Of a stretch of DNA of 64,000 bases, positions 1 to 11,200 are shown piece after piece (positions within the stretch are counted from its first letter, which is position 1; each line of letters opens with the position of its first letter). A program made the position numbers and the translations under genes. The notes under the pieces were generated by a model. It made no database searches, was not told the DNA's origin, and saw only the letters and a program-made list of their open reading frames with translations. Origin of the DNA: Ascoidea asiatica (Eukaryota; Ascomycota; Saccharomycetes; Ascoideales; Ascoideaceae); the NCBI GenBank assembly GCA_001600695.1, contig BCKQ01000002.1:558001-622000 (forward strand), in the 5' to 3' direction.

Positions 1-3000
1 TTATCTCAAACTCCAACTAATCCAATCTCAAATGCTTCTTTTGGTGCTAATGCTGGAAGCTTATCCTTACAGCAATTTCAACAGTATCCTAGGATTGAAT
101 CTCAAAATTTCAATCCAGAATTATCTAAGGATATGATTGCTCAATCTCAGCCTCAAATGAATGATGCTATTACTTATGTCAATAAAATTAAGGTTCGTTT
201 TGCAAATCAACCTGAATATTATAAAAGATTTTTAGAAATTCTACAAACTTATCAAAAAGAACAAAGACCTATTGAAGATATATATTCCGAGGTTACTAGA
301 TTATTATCAGATACTCCAGATTTATTAGAAGATTTCAAAAAATTTATTCCTGAAACTGATCCATCCGAAAATATTAGTTATAAAAATTCTAATATGCAAA
401 TCCACTCTCAACCTTCATTATATTCTTCGGTCAGTAAAAACTATTCAATAAATGGAGGACCTGTAACACCAAGCCATAATGGGCTTGAACTTCCTCCAGT
501 GGGAAATTTCCCTCCTCCATCTAGTCATAAGAGAACCATGCCAATCAATGTGATACCTCAAAATCTGGATAATGGAAATGAAATTATTATCTCAAATGAA
601 AGAGAAGCACTTCCTTCATCTCCTCAAACCTTTAACGTCCAAGTAATAAGGGAAGAATCTTCTTCTATTGAAGAACCATTAACTGAGGAAATTGAATATT
701 TTTCAAGAATCAAAAAATTTATAAATAACAAAATTGGCTACAATAATTTTTTAAGGTTGGTTGGTTATTATAATGATGATTTAATTGATATTGAAACTCT
801 TTTTGATAGAGTTCATACTTATATTGGAAAACAACCGGTACTATTTAGTTGGTTCAAATCATTTATTAAACCATTAGAAAAATCTAATCCAGAAAAAAAA
901 TTACTGACAGATAATCAAAATAAGAAACAAACAATCATTTCTAATGTTCCCTTGAATCCTGAGAAACTCAAAAGAACTTTATACGAGCATGTTACGCCTA
1001 GTTATGTCAAATGCCCTGAAGCAGAACAAATTAACTATAATAATAATCGAGACAATATGTGTCGTGAAGTTTTAAATGAAAAGTATATCTTAACTCCTAA
1101 CTATCTCTGGGAAGATGAGCACAAAAGCAAATCTTTTCTAATTAACTCCTCAAAGAATTCCTTTTCAAATAAATATGAAAATATTTTACAAGAAATAGAG
1201 GAAGAGCGTCATTCATACGATTATTGGATGGAAACTAGCTTGAAAACATACCAAACTTTGGAAAATATTGGTCATAGAATATCAGCAATGTCGCCAAGTG
1301 CTAAATCTCGATTCAAAATACCTAATGATGCTTTGTCTAAATCAATAAACAAAAAAATAATTCAGAAATTATATAAAGATAAAGAAGTAAGTGATAGAAT
1401 TTTAAGGGGGTTATATGAGACTCCTGCATTTATTATTCCCATAATTCTCAAGAAATTGAAGCAAAAAGAAGATGAATGGAAGTCCTTGTATAGAGACTGG
1501 AATAAGATCTGGAATGAACAAGAGAGACTATACTATAAAAAAAGCTTCGATGTATTGGGTGAAAATTTTAAAGAAAAAGAGAAAAAATTGCTTCTTAATG
1601 ATTTTCTTTTAGATCAAATCGTCGAAGAAAAAAAACGGTTAAACTCTCTGGCGACTGTGAATCCATATTTCTCAAGTTTTATCAATTTGGGAAATAAGTT
1701 ATCTAATTCATATTCTCACTTAAAAATGGGAGTATCTGATTTATTCGGAGAAGACTATAGGCCTTTAGTGTTGTTACAGACAATTTTCTCATTATATTTA
1801 AAAAAGGATTTAATTTTACTAAATGACCCAGATGAAGAAGGAAGTTTGACTGAAGATTTTTTCAAAATGCATACTTTGGTCAATATAAGAAAGAAAAACC
1901 AATTTTCTATCACTGATCACTCTAGGTTGAAAGTTTTTTTTATTGAATTTTTAAAACTTATGTTTAGTTTACCACCGCCTATTTATGAAAATCTTTGTAA
2001 CTCATCTCATGAAAATGATAATGAAACACAAGATGACAAAAATGCAAATACCGTAAGCACGTTAGGTCAAAAACGTCATATGGAAGATTATTCTAACAAC
2101 GAGTTGTTGGAATCAGTCTTATGTGTAAAGCCATTGACTAAAAAAATTAATAAGGGACAAAATAATATTTTAAGCAAATTCATTCCAAATTCTAAAAAGG
2201 ACGAAGAAAGTTCAAGTGGTTCTATGTCAAATAGTATCAAAGATGATTCTTCTAGTGATTCGTGGATTGAATTAATAGAGACAAGAGAAGAAAGTTCGAG
2301 TATGAGAATAAAGCATGTTAATAATATTTTGTTTAATAAAAGTCTCTATATGATGTTTAGAACAATGATAATTTTGGTTCAAAAAATGAATATTTTAAAT
2401 GAGAATTTTTCTTTACAAGAACAGAAAGAGATAATAGATTTAATCAAGAATTTGATTAATGAAGATATAAATAAGTTTGAATTTGAAGAGGTTTTACTTG
2501 AAAAATTCAAAGATAATAAATTTTATGAATTTTATAATACTGATATTTTTCTTAAGAAATTAATATCAGAAATGTATAAAATCATTTCAGACCCTATTTC
2601 TTCAGAGATTTTAGTGACATATAAAAAAACACATTTAAAAAAAGAATATATTTCTATTAAAAATTTTTCTAAATATGAAGAGAAAATTAGAGAAATAATT
2701 GGAATTGATGAACCTATGATTTCAGTTAATCTATATGAGAATAATCTTTTTTTTAAATATATTGGAGTGGATGATATTATTTTAAAAAGAATTCAAAAAA
2801 ACAGTAAGAGAGATTATGTAAAATATATTGAAAGTTATTGTAAGTCAAGTCCATCAGATTATATATCAGAAGATAAGATTAAAGTTCCATTTATATCCAA
2901 AAATTTACTCAAAGATAATTTACAATATAATAGAGATATGAGTGAAGATATTAAGCATAATGAGCTTAAAGCAGTAATATCGCCAGCTACATATACATTA

Positions 3001-3456
3001 TTTTTTAAAGAAGGATCATATGATGAATTTTCTTCTAATGAATTTTCGGACTCAAGTAGTTTTAAAAAATTTAATAAATTCAAGAAAACTCGTGGATTAA
3101 GAGAAACAATTGAAGGAAAATTTGGATGGAAAAATAATATTAAAAATAAAGAATTATATGATTTTTATGAAGAAAAATTTCAATGCTTAGTTGATAAAGG
3201 ATCAGATTATTATTTAAAATTTAATTCAAGTTGTAATAAGAATAATGGATCTGATAAAAATATAAATCACAATACTAACAATAATGATGAAGATATCACA
3301 GTTGAGGGAGATTCCACTATTGATAGTGCGCAAAATGATTCTAAAATAGAATGCAATAATAATAATGATAATAATAGTAATAGTAATAATAGTAATAGTA
3401 ATAGTAATATTAATGGAAAAATAAGTGGAAATGGCAATAATAATAATATTCTTTAA
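1..3456 (+). CDS. SIN3: Sin3 transcriptional corepressor, 3' part (5' end outside window)
   Basis: Scaffold subunit of the Rpd3/Sin3 histone deacetylase complexes in the nucleus. The frame is open from base 1, so the gene starts upstream; the first ATG inside the window at 133 is internal. A paired amphipathic helix domain lies at about nt 163-354. It has the conserved NKIKVRF and TYQKEQRPI stretches and best fits PAH2, so PAH1 is outside the window. A second PAH, fitting PAH3, is at about nt 688-870. The Sin3 HDAC-interacting region follows at about nt 960-1600, with TPSY, ILTPNYLW and EEERHSYDYWM-type blocks. The remainder is the diverged Sin3 C-terminal region with Ser-rich insertions. It ends in an Asn/Ser low-complexity tail (nt 3350-3450) made of AAT/AGT repeats. 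Identity is secure from domain order; the tail is probably disordered. Confidence 0.95.
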   Translation, partial: LSQTPTNPISNASFGANAGSLSLQQFQQYPRIESQNFNPELSKDMIAQSQPQMNDAITYVNKIKVRFANQPEYYKRFLEILQTYQKEQRPIEDIYSEVTRLLSDTPDLLEDFKKFIPETDPSENISYKNSNMQIHSQPSLYSSVSKNYSINGGPVTPSHNGLELPPVGNFPPPSSHKRTMPINVIPQNLDNGNEIIISNEREALPSSPQTFNVQVIREESSSIEEPLTEEIEYFSRIKKFINNKIGYNNFLRLVGYYNDDLIDIETLFDRVHTYIGKQPVLFSWFKSFIKPLEKSNPEKKLLTDNQNKKQTIISNVPLNPEKLKRTLYEHVTPSYVKCPEAEQINYNNNRDNMCREVLNEKYILTPNYLWEDEHKSKSFLINSSKNSFSNKYENILQEIEEERHSYDYWMETSLKTYQTLENIGHRISAMSPSAKSRFKIPNDALSKSINKKIIQKLYKDKEVSDRILRGLYETPAFIIPIILKKLKQKEDEWKSLYRDWNKIWNEQERLYYKKSFDVLGENFKEKEKKLLLNDFLLDQIVEEKKRLNSLATVNPYFSSFINLGNKLSNSYSHLKMGVSDLFGEDYRPLVLLQTIFSLYLKKDLILLNDPDEEGSLTEDFFKMHTLVNIRKKNQFSITDHSRLKVFFIEFLKLMFSLPPPIYENLCNSSHENDNETQDDKNANTVSTLGQKRHMEDYSNNELLESVLCVKPLTKKINKGQNNILSKFIPNSKKDEESSSGSMSNSIKDDSSSDSWIELIETREESSSMRIKHVNNILFNKSLYMMFRTMIILVQKMNILNENFSLQEQKEIIDLIKNLINEDINKFEFEEVLLEKFKDNKFYEFYNTDIFLKKLISEMYKIISDPISSEILVTYKKTHLKKEYISIKNFSKYEEKIREIIGIDEPMISVNLYENNLFFKYIGVDDIILKRIQKNSKRDYVKYIESYCKSSPSDYISEDKIKVPFISKNLLKDNLQYNRDMSEDIKHNELKAVISPATYTLFFKEGSYDEFSSNEFSDSSSFKKFNKFKKTRGLRETIEGKFGWKNNIKNKELYDFYEEKFQCLVDKGSDYYLKFNSSCNKNNGSDKNINHNTNNNDEDITVEGDSTIDSAQNDSKIECNNNNDNNSNSNNSNSNSNINGKISGNGNNNNIL

Positions 3457-3917
3457 ATTTTAGATTTCATTTTTGTGAGTATAATAAAAATTAAAAATAG
3501 AGAGCAATCAAATGGTTTTAAGAGACTAATTAGTGATTGAATGATTAAAAGGCGAGTTTAATCAAAATAGTTTAATAAAGATACTGTAATATATTAATTT
3601 TAAAAATGTAGTTAAAAAAAGAATAATTTAAAATTAAATTTGACTGATATTGAATAAATAGATCGATAAACTAAATAAATAGAATAAATATAATAACGAT
3701 ACATTTAAAAAAAAAAAAAAAAAAAAAAAAAGAAAAAGACAAAATGTGAATTAAATTAAATTAAATTGAATTGAATTAATATAGAAGTTAAAGCAATAAA
3801 TGAAAAATAATGTACTTTGTAAAAGAATATGAATAAGCTAAAAATTAGAAAAAATAAAAAAATAGAATAATATAAAAAGGGAATTATGAAAAGAAAATTA
3901 ACTTAAATTAAACTAAA
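3457..3917. other. Intergenic, convergent 3' ends of SIN3 and IDI1
   Basis: Very AT-rich spacer between convergent genes. It contains a 25-nt A homopolymer but no open frame or RNA gene that I can support. Confidence 0.7.
3707..3731. repeat. A homopolymer, 25 nt
   Basis: An uninterrupted run of 25 A on the + strand in the SIN3-IDI1 spacer. It is likely length-polymorphic and prone to sequencing error. Confidence 0.9.
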
Positions 3918-4757
3918 CTAAATTAAATGTTCAATAGTATTTGAAGTTGGTAATTGTTGATTATTAATTAATAAATCCCACCATTTGAATAAATAACTTT
4001 CACAAATTAATTTAAACCATGGAGTAAAAGGTATATTTTTATCATTAAGCATAATTTTTAAATCATCAATTGAAATATATTTGAAATTTTTAACTTCATT
4101 TAAATTTGGATTAATTTTTGGATTTGATTGATTTGATTTTATAAATAATATATAATCAATTTCATGTTCAGACCAATTAATATCATTATTATTTGGAGCC
4201 ATATAATGAATTCTAGTTAAAAATTTAAAATTTTCAATTGGAACATCAGATGAATTTATACCAAGTTCATGAAATAATTTTCTTTGAGCAGCAAATTTAA
4301 CACCTTTAATAGAATTTGATAAATTTGAACCAAATTCATTTGATATTAATAAAGGATGAGAACAACAAGTATTTGTCCACATATTTGGAAAAGTTATTTT
4401 TTCATCAGCTCTTTGTTGTAATAATAATTTATTTTCATTATTAAATAAAAATACAGAAAATGCTCTATGTAATAAACCTTTTTTAATATTTGAAGTTAAA
4501 TGACAAGTTTTTTTAGTTGCACCACCAATTGGATGATCGAAATAATCAAGTACAATACAATTTTCATTCATTAATTTAATTTGTTCTTCATCATGACCAA
4601 TAAATAAATTTGGATCATGTTTTGAAAGATTTGAATCTTCAGAAGAAGAACTTGAAGAAGGTAATTCAGATTTTAATGGAATAATTTCATCTTGAAAAAT
4701 TTGTAAAATATCATCTTTTGAAAGAGATTTAACTAAATCAGAATAATTCATTGTCAT
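3918..4757 (-). CDS. IDI1: Isopentenyl-diphosphate delta-isomerase
   Basis: Interconverts isopentenyl and dimethylallyl diphosphate in the mevalonate route to sterols, quinones and prenyl groups. The 279-residue product is close to the Saccharomyces enzyme in length. The conserved GHDEEQIKLMNENCIVLD block is at about 54-71. The Nudix-type core contains KGLLHRAFSVF and LLLQQRA. The catalytic cysteine motif NTCCSHP has its Cys at 131, and the metal/catalytic acidic motif SEHEIDY has E197 and E199. The start is supported by a second Met two codons later; both precede a serine-rich N-terminal stretch (34-40) that varies between species. The gene is convergent with SIN3 and has a long upstream region with a GC-elevated island. 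Confidence 0.97.
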   Translation of the reverse strand: MTMNYSDLVKSLSKDDILQIFQDEIIPLKSELPSSSSSSEDSNLSKHDPNLFIGHDEEQIKLMNENCIVLDYFDHPIGGATKKTCHLTSNIKKGLLHRAFSVFLFNNENKLLLQQRADEKITFPNMWTNTCCSHPLLISNEFGSNLSNSIKGVKFAAQRKLFHELGINSSDVPIENFKFLTRIHYMAPNNNDINWSEHEIDYILFIKSNQSNPKINPNLNEVKNFKYISIDDLKIMLNDKNIPFTPWFKLICESYLFKWWDLLINNQQLPTSNTIEHLI

Positions 4758-6087
4758 TTTTTTTACAAATTATTGAATTATTTATTATTATTATTTTTAT
4801 TATTATATTGAATTATGATTGATTTTTTTTTTTTGAAGAAAAAAGTGAATGAAATTAAATCTTCAGTATATTCATAAAGAGAATGTGATGAAATATTGAA
4901 ATGAGAGAGAATCTAATAAATTGAAGATAATTTGAAGATAAAGAAACTAAAGATTAATTTGATATAAATATAAGAATATGATATGAATGAATGTTTATAT
5001 AAAATTTTCAGTTAATTCGATAAATTAGAAAAAAAACCGAAATAAGTAAAAACAAGTGAAAATCTAAGATGGTTTTTATTCCAATAACGACATCCCATAG
5101 TCAATATATCGTACATAATTGGCAGTTTAGTACTACAGACCGTACAGCTCTAAATAATCGAGGACCTCAGGTAGAATCAACTCATAATTTAATATGACTG
5201 TCAGGCACACACACACACACACACTTAGGCTCGTATAACCCGTCGAGGAAGAAGAAGCAGAAACTGAAGCAGTGCAGCAGCACGGTACTAAATACACCGC
5301 AGTTTACACGCGGTACGAGCATTGACCCACCAGCTTTCTATGTAATATAGAGTCATGTGACACTGAAGTCTCGTGACCTGACAAATTGCCTCTTTCGCTT
5401 GATGTGTGTCTTTGTCTGCCTTGGGTTGGTCTTGTGCTGATTGTGCTGCTTGAGGTGTTTGTGGTGCCAGAGATGTTTGTAGTGTGCTTGTGGTGATTTT
5501 GTGCTGCTGCGGTGAAGAGAAAGCGGAGAAGGACCTGTTTCTATTGCATGCTTCACTTGCTGTCGGTATTAATTATTCATGCTTCCAGGGTTGACAAAGC
5601 AACAGGAATTTCAAATACAGCATGCAAAAATACACTGTTCTTTGTCTAGACTCTCAGTTCCACTCAGCTGCAATCTCACTTTTGAAAATAGTGCTAGTTC
5701 CACTGAAAGTCTTCATGGATGAGGGTGAATGAACAGTGGAGATGATGATCATAATACGTAATACAGAAGAAGGAATTAGATTCAGATGAATTTATAACAA
5801 TATTGATATCTATTTACAAGATTAAAGAAATAAAGAAATAAAAAGATAGAGAGAGTAAGAATTGTGTTTTAACATAAGAGTACTCTTACAAACTCATTAT
5901 CTCAGGTTTCTTATTATATTTTATTTTATTACTATTATCACCATTATCATTATCATTATTAATATTATTATCGCAATCACAATCAAAATCAAAATTCTTT
6001 TTCTTTCCTTAGATAAAAAACCCAATTATTATCATAATTAACAAAATTAAAACTAATATTAAACAAGTATTGTCAGAATTTATTTGA
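4758..6087. other. Intergenic: IDI1 upstream region and TIM9 3' flank, with a GC-elevated island
   Basis: About 1.3 kb with no supported gene. From about 5060 to 5760 the base composition is clearly richer in G+C than the surroundings. That part holds a (CA)n tract and a T/G-rich stretch at about 5392-5515. Short frames here lack ATG starts. I read it as the IDI1 promoter and leader region; no tRNA or snoRNA signature was found by eye. Confidence 0.6.
5206..5224. repeat. (CA)n microsatellite, 19 nt
   Basis: Perfect CA dinucleotide run in the IDI1 upstream region. Confidence 0.9.
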
Positions 6088-6468
6088 TTAACGTCTCATA
6101 GTTTGCATTAATTTTGCATTTTCTTCTTGAAATCTTTGTCCAACTCTTTCACTATGTTTTAAGAATTTTTCTGTACATTTTAAAACGCATCCTTCTTCTC
6201 TATTTGTTAAATTTTTTGATGTAAAATCACTAACACAATCACTAAAACATTTTTCAACCAAATTTGAATAAAGCTAAGATAAATTGAAAAAAAAAATTTT
6301 GAATTCGAATTTGAAATTAAAAGTTAGTGATTTAGTTCTTAAATCCTAGAAATAAGAAAAAAAGTATAAAAATATATCAAATTCACTTACACGCATAAAA
6401 TCTTTCATTTGTTTTTGTTCAACAAGAGCTTGAAATGACTGTTGTTCACGAGAATTTAATTGATCCAT
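6088..6468 (-). CDS. TIM9: Mitochondrial intermembrane-space chaperone Tim9 (two exons)
   Basis: Small TIM chaperone that with Tim10 carries hydrophobic carrier precursors across the intermembrane space to TIM22. On the minus strand, exon 1 is 6391-6468 (26 codons, starting [10 protein letters not shown]) and exon 2 is 6088-6273. The spliced product is 87 residues, the same length as Saccharomyces Tim9. The twin CX3C motifs are CFSDC and CVLKC. The C-terminal part matches the family closely, with [16 protein letters not shown]. The intron has a GTAAGT donor, a CACTAAC branch site and a TAG acceptor. URA3 lies next door and divergent. URA3 and TIM9 are also adjacent in Saccharomyces, though there in the same orientation. 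Confidence 0.96.
6274..6390 (-). other. TIM9 spliceosomal intron, 117 nt
   Basis: GTAAGT donor beside 6390, branch site CACTAAC on the minus strand (6323-6329) and acceptor TAG at 6274-6276. Removing it restores the conserved [15 protein letters not shown] reading. Confidence 0.93.
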
Positions 6469-6932
6469 TTTGTTTTATTTTACAAATCTTTAATTTAATT
6501 TAATTTAATAATAATTTATTCTTCAATTATTTGATTAATCTATTAGTTATATCTTATTTTCAATTTCTATTAACTTTATTCAAATATATTATATTAAACA
6601 CTATTAGATTATTAAATTATTATCACTTTCATTTCTAACAAATTTTCAATTTTCAATGTCGGTAAATCTACAGTACCGGTAGAAACTTTACACTATTAAA
6701 AGCAATATTATACTGAATGTCGGATGAATTTTCAATTCAATAAACTTATTATCTCAAACAAATTTACGGTAAAATAATAATCATAAATTAAAATATCATA
6801 ATTAAAAAAAAAAAAAAAAACTTTATTAAACATTGAATTAGCAAACTTTATAAAAATACATTTATATTTCAAATTCCATAGATAAAAAAATAAAAATTAA
6901 TAACTAAAAATCAATTTTTAAGAATTGATAAA
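6469..6932. promoter_or_regulatory. Divergent TIM9/URA3 promoter region
   Basis: AT-rich spacer between divergent starts, with a poly-A tract at about 6804-6819. No specific operator is recognised, and no open frame. Confidence 0.55.
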
Positions 6933-7751
6933 ATGGTTTATTTTGAATCTTATTCTAAAAGAGCTGAAAAACATAATTCACCTTTAATCAAAAAACTTTT
7001 CAAAATTATTGAAGATAAAAAAACAAATTTATGTGCTTCAATTGATGTTCAATCAACTAATGAATTTTTATCTTTAATTGAAAAATTAGGTCCTTTTATT
7101 TGTTGTGTTAAAACTCATATTGATATAATTAATGATTTTACTTATGAAAATACAATTATACCTTTAATTAAATTAAAATTAAAATATAATTTTTTAATAT
7201 TTGAAGATAGAAAATTTGCTGATATTGGTAATACTGTTAAATATCAATATATTGGTGGAATTTATAAAATTTCTTCATGGGCTGATATAACTAATGCTCA
7301 TGGTGTAACAGGCGAAGGAATTATCAAAGGTCTTAAACAAGGTGCTATTGAAACAACTTCTGAACCTCGTGGATTGTTAATGCTTGCAGAATTATCTTCA
7401 AAGGGTTCAATTGCAAAAGGTGATTATACAAAACAAACTATAGAAATGGCAAAATCTGATAATCAATTTGTTATCGGTTTTATTGCTCAAAATTATATAA
7501 ATGTTGATAAAAATCAATTTGATTGGGTGATAATGACTCCTGGTGTTGGTTTAGATGATAAAGGTGATAAATTAGGTCAACAATATAGAACTGTTGAAGA
7601 TGTTGTTTTGGGAGGTTCTGATATAATCATAGTTGGAAGAGGATTATTTGGTAAAAATAGAGATCCAGTCATAGAAGGTGAAAGATATAGAAAAGCAGGT
7701 TGGGATGCTTATCAAAGAAGAATTCTCAATCTTGATATGTCTAATAAATGA
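6933..7751 (+). CDS. URA3: Orotidine 5'-phosphate decarboxylase
   Basis: Last step of de novo UMP synthesis, decarboxylating OMP in the cytosol. The product is 272 residues against 267 in Saccharomyces. The active-site set is intact: D38 in CASIDV, K60 in VKTHID, and D92, K94 and D97 in [12 protein letters not shown]. The phosphate-binding end is also present, with [11 protein letters not shown] and IIVGRGLF followed by YRKAGWDAY. No intron and no CTG codon. The ATG follows an A-rich leader. Confidence 0.98.
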   Translation: MVYFESYSKRAEKHNSPLIKKLFKIIEDKKTNLCASIDVQSTNEFLSLIEKLGPFICCVKTHIDIINDFTYENTIIPLIKLKLKYNFLIFEDRKFADIGNTVKYQYIGGIYKISSWADITNAHGVTGEGIIKGLKQGAIETTSEPRGLLMLAELSSKGSIAKGDYTKQTIEMAKSDNQFVIGFIAQNYINVDKNQFDWVIMTPGVGLDDKGDKLGQQYRTVEDVVLGGSDIIIVGRGLFGKNRDPVIEGERYRKAGWDAYQRRILNLDMSNK

Positions 7752-8297
7752 TGTCTATTAAAATCAATAATTAATATCATATTCAATTCTTTCTTCCTTT
7801 AAATATATTCTATTCTTCTTACGTTGTATCTCATTATCTTCATAATCCCATCAAAACCATTTTTTCGGTAATCCTTTTTTTAAGTTTTTTTTTTTTTTTT
7901 TCGACCTACAATTAAATTCACGTGCTTGATATGTTCAATTCCTTTATACCCACAGATCTGGCTTTTTTGTTCAATCCAAGTTTGGAATTGTTGGTGCATC
8001 AAAATTATCTCAAAAATGTTGGAATTTCAAAGATTTGTTAGGCCTTTCCCATCGTAAAACCACCACATTTTCAAAACGTTATCTTTAAATCTTATTTAAC
8101 CAAATAATTTTCCACTTTTTCAAATTTAACTCTTTTATTGTGATTTTTTTAATCAAACCTTTCGAATTTTTTTTTTTTTTCGATTAATAATTATCAAAGA
8201 GAAATTTTTAAACTATCTTTTTATTTTTAATCTTTTTTAATTAATAATTAATTAAGTTAAAATTCTGAAATAAACCATATAATTAAATAATCTCAAA
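7752..8297. promoter_or_regulatory. URA3-FAS2 spacer, FAS2 promoter
   Basis: Tandem-gene spacer with several T-rich tracts and one TCACGTG E-box (7918-7924). No open frame is supported. Confidence 0.55.
7918..7924. promoter_or_regulatory. TCACGTG E-box (Cbf1-type) upstream of FAS2
   Basis: Matches the TCACGTG core bound by Cbf1-class bHLH factors in yeasts. It lies about 375 bp before the FAS2 start. Function is inferred from the motif only. Confidence 0.4.
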
Positions 8298-11200
8298 ATG
8301 CGTCCAGAAGTCGAGCAAGAACTTGCACATACTCTTTTAATTGAGCTTTTAGCTTATCAATTTGCTTCACCTGTTAAATGGATTCAAACCCAAAAAGTTT
8401 TATTTGAAGATAAAAAAATTTCAAAATTTATTGAAATTGGTCCTTCTCCAACTTTAGTTGGTATGGCTAAAAGAACTTTAAAGAATTATGAACCTTTTGA
8501 TCAAGCTTTAAATATTAATAGAGAATTATTAAGTTACGCTAATGATCAAGGTGCAATTTATTATACTGAAGCTCCTTCTCCAAAGACTTCAGGTTCTAGT
8601 TCTAGTTCAAAAGCTGCCGCATCTGAAGTATCTGCTCCAATTCCTGCACCTGTTGTTCAAGCTGCTCCAGTTGCTGTTGCACCTGCCCCAGTTAGTGCTC
8701 CAGCTGCTGCCGTTACCGACCAACCAATTAAAGCATCTGTTGTTCTTCATGTTCTTGTAGCTCATAAATTAAAAAAATCTTTATCTGATGTTCCAATGGG
8801 TAAAACTATTAAAGAACTTGTTAATGGTAAATCAACTGTTCAAAATGAGATTTTAGGTGATTTAGGTAAAGAATTTGGCTCAACTCCAGAAAAACCTGAA
8901 GAAACTCCATTACAAGAATTAGCTGATGGCTTTCAAGAATCTTATTCTGGTACTCTTGGTAAAGTTTCTCAAACTTTAATTTCAAAATTGATTGCATCCA
9001 AAATGCCAGGTGGTTTTAACTTATCTACTGCAAAATCTTATTTACAAAAAAAATTCGGTGCTCCAGCTTCAATTCAAGATGGAATTTTATTAATGTCAAC
9101 ATTAAGTGAACCTGAAAAACGTCTTTCTTCTGAAGCTGATGCTCATTCTTTTTTTGATAAAGCAGCTCAAGATTATTCTTCTGCTTCTGGTATTTCGTTA
9201 AGTTCCGGTGCAGCAGCAGCAGCTGGCCCTGCTATGATGATGCCTGCTATGGCAGCAGCTTCAGGTCCAATTTCTATTCCTGATGAAAAAACTAAAGCAA
9301 GTTTAATATTAAAAGTTATCATTGCATCTAAATTAAAAAAATCAATTGATGAAATTCCAATGACCAAAACCATTAAAGATTTAGTCAATGGTAAATCAAC
9401 TGTTCAAAATGAGATTTTAGGTGATTTAGGTAAAGAATTTGGTTCAACTCCAGAAAAACCTGAAGAAACTCCATTACAAGAATTAGCTGATGGATTTCAA
9501 GAATCATTTGATGGTTCTTTAGGAAAAGTTTCTCAAACTTTAGTTTCAAAATTCATTTCTTCAAAAATGCCTGGTGGATTTACTGCTTCTTCAGCAAAAT
9601 CTTATTTTGAATCTAAATGGGGTCTTGGTGAAGGTAGACAAAACGCTGCTTTATTAGTAGCATGCAGCATGCAACCTGAAAAAAGATTTTCTGCTGAAGC
9701 TGATGCTCATACTTTCTTAGATTCTGTTGCTCAAAAATATGCATCTGTTTCCGGTGTAAACCTTTCTCAAGGCGCTTCTGCTGGAGGTGCTGTGGGCGGC
9801 CAAATGGCAGGTTTCGATCCTGCTGCTTTAGATGAAATTACCAAGGATCAAAAAATTATGGCTAGACAACACTTAGAAGTTCTTGCTAGATATCTTAAGA
9901 TTGATTTAAGAAAAGGGGATAGAAAGGTTCTTGAAGAACAAGAACTTAATAAATCTTTACAAGCTGAAATTGATTTATTCAATCAAGAATTAGGTGATAC
10001 ATTTGCTGCAGGAATTGTTCCTATTTTCAGCTCTAAAAAATGTAGAGTTTATGATTCTTTTTGGAATTGGGCAAGACAAGATGTTCTTTCAATGTATTAT
10101 GATATTATTTTTGGTAAATTATCAAATGTTGACCGTGAAATTGTTTCAAGATGTATTTCTGTTATGAATAAAGCATCTGATGAATTAATTACCTTTATGC
10201 AATATCATATTAGAAAAGCTGGCAAAATTTCAGAAAGTGAAAATAATTTGGAACTCAAATATTCTTTAGCCTATAAACTAGGTACACAATTAATTGAAAA
10301 TTGTAAAGAAGTCATTGGAACTGAGCCTGTTTTCAAGGATGTTGATTACCCAACTGGTCCAAAAACTACTATTACTGAGAAAGGGGATATTCAATACGAA
10401 GAAGTTAGAAGAGATAACACAAGATCGTTATCTCAATATGTTTCTAATATTGCTCTTGGAGGTGAATTAACAAAGATTAAAGAACCTACTATCAGAGATG
10501 ATTTAGTTAAAGTATACCAAGCTTTAGTTAAACAAGCATCATTAACGAAGGACACAAAGCTCGAGGTCACCAAATTATATTCTGAGTTAGTTCAATTTAT
10601 TGATCAACATGAAGAAATTGAAACCAAAAGATCAGCTGCATCCATTTTAGCAACTGCTACTAGTGAAGATGAGCTCTCCGATGATGATACTTCCGAAATC
10701 GCTTCATTGAAAGAAAAATCTACTATAAAAGAACCAGTTTCCAGTTCTATTCCTGTTGAAACAATTCCATTTTTACATATTCAAAAGAAAACTCCTACCG
10801 GAGATTGGTTATATGATCGTGGCTTAACTTCTGTATATTTGAATACATTAGAAAACGCTGCTATAAATGGTATCACTTTCAAAGAGAAATTTGTTCTTGT
10901 TACAGGTGCAGGAAAAGGCTCTATTGGTGCCGATATTGTTAAAGGTCTCATATCCGGTGGTGCTAAAGTTATTGTCACTACTTCCAGATTTAACAGCTCA
11001 AGCACTGATTTTTACAAAAATTTATACATCAAACATGGTTCAAAAGAATCTAAGTTAATTGTTGTTCCATTCAATCAAGCTTCTAAACAAGATGTTAAAG
11101 AATTAGTCGAGTTCATTTATTCCGAGCTTAAATGGGATCTTGATGCTATAATTCCTTTCGCAGCTATCCCTGAAAATGGTGTTCAAACCACCACTATTGA

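Noticed and set aside
5353-5556. 67-codon minus-strand frame in the IDI1 upstream island
   Set aside because: Starts at GTG; its His/Lys/Gln-rich content is explained by the C/A-rich base skew.
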